The notes under the pieces: model-generated
What the model was told of the DNA's origin: nothing
Databases searched by the model: none
What the model saw: only the letters and a program-made list of their open reading frames with translations
Made by a program: the position numbers and the translations under genes
Shown here: in pieces, positions 61,601-64,000 of the stretch
How the letters are laid out: each line of letters opens with the position of its first letter
Numbering within the stretch: the first letter of the stretch is position 1
NCBI GenBank assembly: GCA_006937955.1
Contig: SSNP01000347.1
Span: forward strand, 1 to 64,000
From: Pachypanchax playfairii
Taxonomy: Eukaryota; Chordata; Actinopteri; Cyprinodontiformes; Aplocheilidae
Reading direction: 5' to 3'
Length of the DNA stretch: 64,000 nt

Positions 61601-62217
61601 CAATCACAGAACAGATGAATCTGCAGCACTGATAAGTGACTCAAACCAAATCACATGGTTTATGTTCATCCTGTGTTTGATCCAATAAACTTCATCCACA
61701 TTTCACTCTGAAAACCAGACCCATCAAAACATCACAAGCACATTAGTAATTAAACTGTCATGTGGTGCGTTTTCAGGTTGTGGTGGAAGCCGTGTTTTCC
61801 CAGAAACCCTCAACTCCTGTGAAGATTTTCATCATCAGTGTCAGTTTAGTTTTTGGACTGATGATCCTGGCGGCACTCATCTGGTGTTTGTGGAAAGTAG
61901 GTAGTTGCTTTATAGAGCAGAAACATGTACATACTATTTTACATATTTTACATGTTTGGGCCTCAAAATTACTACTGTCTTGATAATAGTTTAATCATTG
62001 TTTTCTGAGCTAACAGCAACTTCCTTTTAAGAATATTGAATTGTTGTAGTTTTTACAAACGATCAGGCATCGAATCTGACCACAAGTCAATTACACTTTT
62101 TTCCTTTCTGATTGACAGGCTGGTTTCTTTAAGAGGAATTTCAAGAAGCAGGAGAAGTTTAACAGAGACAGCTGGGACTATGTTCCTAAACTTGACCGGA
62201 GAAAGAACTCTACCTAA
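38200..62217 (+). CDS. itga4: Integrin alpha-4 (complete, 28 coding exons)
   Basis: Alpha-4 pairs with beta-1 or beta-7 integrin to form leukocyte and mesodermal adhesion receptors for VCAM-1, fibronectin CS1 and MAdCAM-1. The coding exons are listed individually and sum to 3072 nt, 1023 residues plus TAA, against about 1032 in human. Seen: a signal peptide before YNLDQEHSL; a seven-bladed FG-GAP propeller without an I domain; three calcium loops, DLNADGLSD, DLDDDGYSD and DIDDNGFQD; thigh and calf domains with NAGDDAF and SPTSFVFG; one membrane segment, FIISVSLVFGLMILAALIWCLW; and the tail KAGFFKR with RDSWDY. The RDSW.Y tail and the overall order separate it from alpha-9. All 27 junctions are GT-AG with consistent phase. 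The start is the first ATG after a good acceptor; Met8 is an alternative. The usual lysine-arginine cleavage site is altered (SSKKFS). Confidence 0.97.
38748..38866 (+). CDS. itga4: itga4 coding exon 2
   Basis: Encodes LVVGAPLGNSSS to SCRQMPA, the end of blade 1. The acceptor is ATCGCAG and the donor is CTG|GTGTGT; it ends in phase 1. Confidence 0.92.
39092..39195 (+). CDS. itga4: itga4 coding exon 3
   Basis: Encodes DEVLNCGNMCEPESDHQWLG and VSLSRQPTQNGGHIL. The two Cys and the QWLGVSLSRQP core match alpha-4. Ends in phase 0. Confidence 0.93.
39872..40354. mobile_element. MITE of 483 bp in itga4 intron 3
   Basis: The ends TGGTGCGTTCCAGTC and GACTGGAACGCACCA are perfect inverted repeats. They share the first ten bases with the Harbinger-type ends at 41729 and 53509. 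It is flanked by TAA and TCA, perhaps a worn 3-bp duplication. Confidence 0.8.
40655..40682 (+). repeat. (GT)14 in the 3' splice region of itga4 intron 3
   Basis: Fourteen GT units end four bases before exon 4, preceded by TTTT and followed by TTCAG. Confidence 0.97.
40687..40819 (+). CDS. itga4: itga4 coding exon 4
   Basis: Encodes ACAHRWKNVFYSKK, KLPNGVCYVYKSDL and PCYR. The CxHRWKN motif is family-typical. The acceptor is preceded directly by 14 GT units. Confidence 0.94.
41331..41398 (+). CDS. itga4: itga4 coding exon 5
   Basis: Encodes DHQRKFGEGYGSCQAGISNF then LTK; GSCQAGIS is conserved with alpha-4 and alpha-9. Confidence 0.94.
41539..41671 (+). CDS. itga4: itga4 coding exon 6
   Basis: Encodes DLIIMGAPGTSYWTGSVLLY to ISFGSYL, an FG-GAP propeller blade. 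Ends in phase 1. Confidence 0.94.
41729..42343 (+). mobile_element. PIF/Harbinger-type element, copy 1 (itga4 intron 6)
   Basis: The ends TGGTGCGTTCACACCGGCC and GGCCGGTGTGAACGCACCA are perfect inverted repeats, flanked by TTA on both sides (41726-41728 and 42344-42346), the usual PIF/Harbinger target duplication. The interior keeps a decayed plus-strand piece of the transposase N-terminus seen in copy 2, with in-frame stops. The rest of the transposase is missing. Confidence 0.9.
42578..42950. mobile_element. Inverted-repeat MITE in itga4 intron 6
   Basis: GTACGGTACCCATTTTAGGA and CCTCAGACCAAA near the left recur inverted at the right as TTTGGTCTGAGG and TCCTCAAATGGACACCGTAC; CTTCAGGCAAA also pairs. 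The arms are about 75 bp and imperfect. Confidence 0.6.
43604..43689 (+). CDS. itga4: itga4 coding exon 7
   Basis: Encodes GYSVGAGHFLSSSSVEILAG then APQYDQKGK. GYSVGAGHF matches human alpha-4. Confidence 0.94.
43725..44880 (-). pseudogene. Decayed mariner/Tc1-like element (itga4 intron 7)
   Basis: Minus-strand pieces resemble DDE transposase landmarks in order: VMFSDQSWF-like (near 44330), a gap, QNCPTLNDDT..TNYLNNIINP, and HKAPDHRALIIIQWLLE (near 44060). Multiple frame changes and stops leave it dead. The ends are not resolved. Confidence 0.45.
45178..45240 (+). CDS. itga4: itga4 coding exon 8
   Basis: A 63-nt exon encoding VFIFRIVNEKLQIVSAVYGN and E, phase 0 at both ends. Confidence 0.92.
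45317..45457 (+). CDS. itga4: itga4 coding exon 9
   Basis: Encodes LGSYFGSSVCAVDLNADGLS, DLLVGAPM and EEGRVHVFINMGE. Contains the first calcium-binding loop DLNADGLSD. Confidence 0.95.
45609..45717 (+). CDS. itga4: itga4 coding exon 10
   Basis: Encodes AKLKETEFQLTGSN, YAARFGEAIANLGDLDDDGYS; the second calcium loop is split by the next intron. Confidence 0.95.
46059..46153 (+). CDS. itga4: itga4 coding exon 11
   Basis: Encodes DVAVGAPHENDLKGAVYIYN then GRKYGISSTPSQ, nearly the human order. Confidence 0.95.
47347..47931 (-). mobile_element. Solo LTR, 585 bp (itga4 intron 11)
   Basis: Flanked by a perfect 5-bp duplication, GATTC at 47342-47346 and 47932-47936. On the minus strand it starts TGTCAGGTGGG and ends GGTCGTGACA, so it has TG...CA ends. 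There is no internal region, so it is a solo LTR. Confidence 0.8.
48056..49657 (-). mobile_element. Tc1/mariner transposon, complete, 1602 bp (itga4 intron 11)
   Basis: The ends CAGTGGGGCAAAAAAGTATT form inverted repeats of 200 bp (48056-48255 and 49458-49657) that I find identical on reading both strands. The element sits in a TA duplication (48054-48055 and 49658-49659). It holds one uninterrupted transposase gene on the minus strand, opposite to itga4. Full-length structure and identical arms point to a recent insertion. Confidence 0.95.
48272..49294 (-). CDS. Tc1-family transposase, 340 aa, intact
   Basis: The enzyme cuts and pastes the surrounding element by binding its inverted repeats in the nucleus. 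From the N-terminus: a paired-like helix-turn-helix region (residues about 1-55, QLGVKKSTVGAIIRKW), a GAPRKISPRG basic linker, a second HTH (DLQRAGTKVTKATISNTLRR), then the catalytic core. The DDE residues are visible in IIWSDETKIELFG (first D), WVFQHDNDPKHTAR (second D) and PDLNPIENLWRELK (E), spaced as in the DD34E Tc1 group. The length is normal for Tc1 (about 340) and there are no stops or frame breaks. The ATG at 49294 is chosen because MAKTKELSKDTR is the usual start in this subfamily. Confidence 0.96.
   Translation of the reverse strand: MAKTKELSKDTRNKIVDLHQAGKTESAIGKQLGVKKSTVGAIIRKWKTYKTTDNLPRSGAPRKISPRGVKMITRTVSKNPRTTRRDLVNDLQRAGTKVTKATISNTLRRQGLKSCSARRVPLLKPGHVQARLRFAREHLDDPEEDWENIIWSDETKIELFGRNSTCRVWRGKNAELDPKNTIPTVKHGGGNIMLWGCFSARGPGRLIRVKERMNGAMYRKILSENLLPSARALKMRRGWVFQHDNDPKHTARATKEWLRKKHFKVLEWPSQSPDLNPIENLWRELKVRVAQRQPQNITALEEICMEEWAKIPATVCENLVKTYRKRLTSVIANKGYITKY
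49733..49823 (+). CDS. itga4: itga4 coding exon 12
   Basis: Encodes RITGSSLGRDLRMFGQSLNS then GIDIDDNGFQ; the third calcium loop is split by the next intron. Intron 11 before it holds the Tc1 element. Confidence 0.95.
49907..49952 (+). CDS. itga4: itga4 coding exon 13
   Basis: A 46-nt exon encoding DVAVGAFLSDSAVVL and two bases of the next Arg codon. Confidence 0.93.
50259..50788 (-). mobile_element. Solo LTR, 530 bp (itga4 intron 13)
   Basis: A perfect 5-bp duplication TAAAC flanks it (50254-50258 and 50789-50793). The minus-strand ends are TGTTAGGTCTTGG and CAAGCGTTACA. It is related to the repeats at 47347 and 27419 but not identical. Confidence 0.8.
51099..51253 (+). CDS. itga4: itga4 coding exon 14
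   Basis: Encodes TRPVIRVKASLTLPDQ, CRIHRTPTVCFNVTICFTAS; end of propeller and start of the thigh domain. Confidence 0.94.
51445..51599 (+). CDS. itga4: itga4 coding exon 15
   Basis: Encodes LQYNLTSDV, RIYFHGNGTTNSTRGHVKAR and CATHVAFQK; the thigh domain. Confidence 0.93.
51739..51891 (+). CDS. itga4: itga4 coding exon 16
   Basis: Encodes KDVIDVYTPVQFNVSYGLRE, SHKASSKKFSPIKPILQQSE and TITNQ. The human dibasic processing site falls here; the fish has KK where human has KR. Confidence 0.94.
53066..53142 (+). CDS. itga4: itga4 coding exon 17
   Basis: Encodes TQFTRSCSLVNCSTNLQLSA then QLVLP; corresponds to FARFCAHENCSADLQVSAK of human. The correct frame is not the longest open frame here. Confidence 0.92.
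53509..54103 (-). mobile_element. PIF/Harbinger-type element, copy 2 (itga4 intron 17)
   Basis: The ends TGGTGCGTTCACACCGGCC and GGTGTGAACGCACCA match copy 1. Flanks are TAA and TCA, so the duplication is worn. The interior is inverted relative to copy 1. Confidence 0.88.
53751..53969 (-). pseudogene. HARBI1-like transposase N-terminal remnant
   Basis: The frame reads RSEFEELNHLLQELHMDEVS, FQRYFRLSRALFDDFLL, which resembles the N-terminus of fish Harbinger nucleases (FQ.YFR...FD.LL). The catalytic DDE domain is absent, so the 595-bp element is an internally deleted copy. Confidence 0.65.
54608..54746 (+). CDS. itga4: itga4 coding exon 18
   Basis: Encodes QRNFFALGSG, SSLLNAGDDAFLPRLTLRFP and IHYIKVLQN. 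The NAGDDA motif is diagnostic of alpha-4. Confidence 0.94.
54790..55436 (+). mobile_element. TIR element M2 in itga4 intron 18
   Basis: The left end TTAAAGCAGTACAAAATAAC pairs imperfectly with AAGTTACTTAGTACTG. It is the counterpart of the copy at 14036-14702. The right end is 223 bp before exon 19. Confidence 0.75.
55660..55761 (+). CDS. itga4: itga4 coding exon 19 (also copied upstream)
   Basis: Encodes QDNIISCDITEEVNSTEVKA then DCSISSLVLPAHSQ, 34 codons in phase 0. The first 94 bases recur identically at 14931-15024. Confidence 0.94.
56030..56590 (-). pseudogene. LINE reverse-transcriptase fragment (itga4 intron 19)
   Basis: The minus strand shows the catalytic motif FHCYADDTQLY (near 56550), then KLVHVYITSRFDCCNSLLLG and LQLIQNAAARV, the usual order in fish L2/Rex-type elements. 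Frames shift between the parts. Confidence 0.85.
56591..56672. repeat. (GAAT)n microsatellite
   Basis: About 20 units, at the edge of the LINE fragment. Confidence 0.97.
57158..57234 (+). CDS. itga4: itga4 coding exon 20
   Basis: Encodes MNFSFLFDVNQNSTPGDVPI then HINTS; matches IDISFLLDVSS of human. Ends in phase 2. Confidence 0.93.
57307..57396 (+). CDS. itga4: itga4 coding exon 21
   Basis: Encodes DNYEMEEFQHDNVMTLVLPL then KYEVNVNIH; PLKYEV matches human. Separated from exon 20 by only 72 bp. Confidence 0.94.
57606..57693 (+). CDS. itga4: itga4 coding exon 22
   Basis: Encodes FVSPTSFVFGDKDVIPADCY then PEKFNYTYK; calf domain (human FVNPTSFVYG). Confidence 0.95.
58466..58735 (-). mobile_element. 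MITE family M1, copy D (half length, itga4 intron 22)
   Basis: Starts abruptly inside the family body (TTCCAACTGAGCAGCCGAG) and ends CATACTGCAGCTTTAAAG. The remainder of intron 22 (57694-58951) shows no recognised feature. Confidence 0.8.
58952..59059 (+). CDS. itga4: itga4 coding exon 23
   Basis: Encodes VINSGPSRAVNTVVDIVLPK, ILAPYQHRLLQVVDWK; 36 codons. Confidence 0.94.
59218..59330 (+). repeat. Possible MITE fragment (itga4 intron 23)
   Basis: TTAGGGATGCAACGATACCA followed by GATACGATACTGATAG resembles a common fish hAT-like repeat; only one end is seen. Confidence 0.35.
59825..59950 (+). CDS. itga4: itga4 coding exon 24
   Basis: Encodes TSHGACSISDRTVSVNEDCD then IEKLVFFFSPSSTRIM; 42 codons. 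Confidence 0.92.
60274..60399 (+). CDS. itga4: itga4 coding exon 25
   Basis: Encodes FCGQRDELCERLECRLGNLE then AGRDASIQLDVRLNPAVLLQ and AP; membrane-proximal calf-2 with its Cys residues. Confidence 0.93.
60812..61060 (-). repeat. SINE fragment (itga4 intron 25)
   Basis: TCATTGGGTGAGAGGCGGGG, GACAGGTCGCCCGTCCATCA and GGGAGGAAGCCGGAGTCCCA are the 3' body of the fish tRNA-SINE in reverse orientation, the same family as 26306-26440. Confidence 0.8.
61485..61583 (+). CDS. itga4: itga4 coding exon 26
   Basis: Encodes GRHGIMKLESTAMMSSPRED then PYTVFIHRQPNAQ; 33 codons. Confidence 0.92.
61777..61896 (+). CDS. itga4: itga4 coding exon 27 (membrane segment)
   Basis: Encodes VVVEAVFSQKPSTPVK and the transmembrane helix FIISVSLVFGLMILAALIWC, then LWK. 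Confidence 0.95.
62119..62217 (+). CDS. itga4: itga4 coding exon 28 (cytoplasmic tail, stop)
   Basis: Encodes AGFFKRNFKKQEKFNRDSWD then YVPKLDRRKNST and TAA. Carries the GFFKR motif and the SW.Y region that binds paxillin in mammals. Confidence 0.95.
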   Translation, partial: AGFFKRNFKKQEKFNRDSWDYVPKLDRRKNST

Positions 62218-62400
62218 CCTTGACTGCTGCCTCTGGATGTGACCTCTGACCTCTCAGGATGACCTCGTACTGAGGAGATGCAGCAGTTTTACCGAGTTAT
62301 TTATGATGGAAGGGGAGGCATCATGAACACATCTGAATTATTTTAGGATTGAAGAATGAGGATTGCAATAAATATGCCTTCACAAGGAACAGAAGTCTTG
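62218..62400 (+). other. itga4: itga4 3' UTR start with candidate poly(A) signal
   Basis: AATAAA at about 62367-62372 is the first canonical signal after the stop. A later AATAAA at about 63405 follows the M1 copy, so a longer 3' UTR including that element is possible. Confidence 0.45.
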
Positions 62401-62867
62401 AAAAAAGACTGCAGCGCTGGATGAATAGATGATGAACCTGAAACAGATGAATTTGGACCCATAAGACCTTGAACTTCCTGTGATTATAAATGAACTTTGA
62501 AGAGGAAACAAACTGAAAAAAGGGACTTTCCAGTGATCTCAGGGAATTTAACGCTGACGTCTGATTGGTACACCTTTAACATCTGATTTATTAGCCTGTC
62601 TACATCATGTTTACCTGCTGATCTGCACACAAACACGCGGACTCACTGGATGTGTTGCATCATTCATAGACCATGCTGAATGCTGTCCTGAAAGAAGAAA
62701 GTGTTATTTGCTGGAATATAAGTGGAAAGGGAAATAATTTAACTGTATTTTAAAGGTGAACATGGAAGTGATGTGACAGCTTTTTGCCCTATGGCTTCTT
62801 TTCAGAACCCAACTTCATTTACAGACATGTTACAGACCCATTTCCTGTTGCTGAGCTGTGTAGCATG

Positions 62868-63400
62868 TTAAAGGTACAGTGTGTAAGAATTAGACCTTGT
62901 CATATAATCTGAGTCCCGCAGTTCATGGCTCTCAGTCACTCGCAACATCCCTGATTTTTCTGTTGGGTTGCCAGTTCTGATGTTGATCCTCATTTTGTTT
63001 CGCTTGTATTTGTTCAATTTTTGGGAATGTCTGAAGGTCTATGTGTTCAGTGTTGAGTTTTCCTGAGTGTGTTTGAACGCCCCATCACGTGCAGCTCGGC
63101 TGCTCAGTTGGATGTGGTGGTTTCTTACTTTTTGCTGCTGCTTGTTGTGGAATTACATCTGCTTGTGTTGAAGACTTGGCAGCCTTGCAGACTCACATGT
63201 GATTCTTTATGGAACCAGGAAGTCTGGACGTGTAAATAATGATTCTGGTCCGTACCAGATTTTTTAAAATGACAGAAACTAGCGACACCCAGCCGGCTGA
63301 GATCCAGATCTGTTACAATGTGACTTTTTTTTCAACATTGGTGGGACATTAGACTGTTGTGAGTATTTTACTGTAAAATTCTTACATACTGTACCTTTAA
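62868..63400 (+). mobile_element. MITE family M1, copy E (full length)
   Basis: The ends TTAAAGGTACAGTGTGTAAG and CTTACATACTGTACCTTTAA form an inverted pair and define the family at about 530 bp. It lies 650 bp past the itga4 stop codon. Confidence 0.9.
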
Positions 63401-64000
63401 AGTAAATAAAAAAACAAACTGATGCACTTGGTGTTATGAGATCAAGGGGTGAACAGATTCGGACAGGGCTCACATGTTGACAGAATGAAAAAGCTGCAGA
63501 TTTTCTAGCCTGACCAATCAGATCCTCCTGCATTATGTTTAAATGCAGAAGGGTCCGACACCGGAGTCGCACCCGATCATTTCCACGTCAAATTTTAGGT
63601 CGGACCAATTACATATCACCTTTGTTTTGCATCATCCTGAAAACACGGAACTAGCGTTTTCCACCCAGAGCACAACATTCAACATGGCGGACTCGGCTGT
63701 GGATGAAGTGTTTACTTCTGTGTTTGCACAGTGTTTTCTTGGGGCGGTCAAATACCTGAACCGAGTGTGCAATGACACCTCGTATTCGCAAGTTTTTGAC
63801 ACAAAAGCGACAACTGTCATTAATATTTGTCTTTTCTCCTCCATTAACCATGGCTCTGTAGCTACCATTACGGCTCTGTAGCTACCATTACGGCTCCGCT
63901 CGCTAAACCTTTTGTTTTCGTTCCGCCTCGTGTGTATCCGCTTTAGCGTCACATATGTTGCGTCACTTCCGGGTTTCTGTGATTGGTTCTCTCTCGACTG
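63401..64000. other. 3' flank, unidentified GC-richer sequence at the window end
   Basis: Contains ATTCAACATGGCGGACTCGG, a 20-bp unit GGCTCTGTAGCTACCATTAC repeated in tandem at about 63851-63890, and GCGTCACTTCCGGGTTTCTG. This could be the edge of another transposon or a promoter; the window ends before either can be shown. Confidence 0.35.

Overview
This window is vertebrate nuclear DNA and almost certainly from a teleost fish. It has multi-exon genes with GT-AG introns, AT-rich introns, many CA/ATCT/GAAT microsatellites, Tc1/mariner, PIF/Harbinger and hAT-like elements, L2/Rex-type LINE fragments, and fish tRNA-derived SINEs. There are no operons, ribosome binding sites or other bacterial features. 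All exon models were made by eye from splice signals, reading frame and family resemblance. Layout: (1) Bases 1-8300, minus strand: the 5' part of a divergent SLC1-family (glutamate/neutral amino-acid transporter-type) gene. It has a noncoding first exon, a start exon at 7958-8063 and six further coding exons running off the left edge; seven joined coding segments stay in one frame. Its introns hold a roughly 1.5 kb terminal-inverted-repeat element, a DNA transposon split by an L2-like LINE fragment, and a three-copy 243-bp tandem repeat ending about 45 bp from the start exon. (2) Bases 8300-35700: a gene-poor stretch in which I recognise only repeats: several MITE-like elements, microsatellites, LINE and SINE pieces, LTR-like repeats, a large inverted repeat at 22.8-23.6 kb, and a tRNA-Lys(CTT)-like gene at 27098-27170. 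At 14036-15024 it carries a displaced copy of part of the itga4 gene: intron 18 plus 94 of the 102 bases of exon 19. (3) Bases 35740-62400, plus strand: a complete integrin alpha-4 gene (itga4), with a CpG-rich probable promoter and 5' exon near 35740-36140. Its 28 coding exons total 3072 nt (1023 codons plus stop) with every junction phase consistent, and the count and layout match my recollection of the human ITGA4 gene. Its introns are loaded with transposons: an intact-looking Tc1 element with perfect 200-bp inverted repeats (intron 11), two PIF/Harbinger-type elements in opposite orientation (introns 6 and 17), two solo LTRs with 5-bp target duplications (introns 11 and 13), a decayed mariner-like element (intron 7) and a LINE fragment (intron 19). 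(4) Bases 62400-64000: 3' flank with another MITE copy and an unidentified GC-richer end. The two host genes are functionally independent as far as the sequence shows: a membrane transporter, and a cell-adhesion receptor subunit that pairs with beta-1 or beta-7 integrin. The most unusual observation is the itga4 exon-19 copy 40 kb upstream, joined to a transposon of the same family that sits in intron 18.
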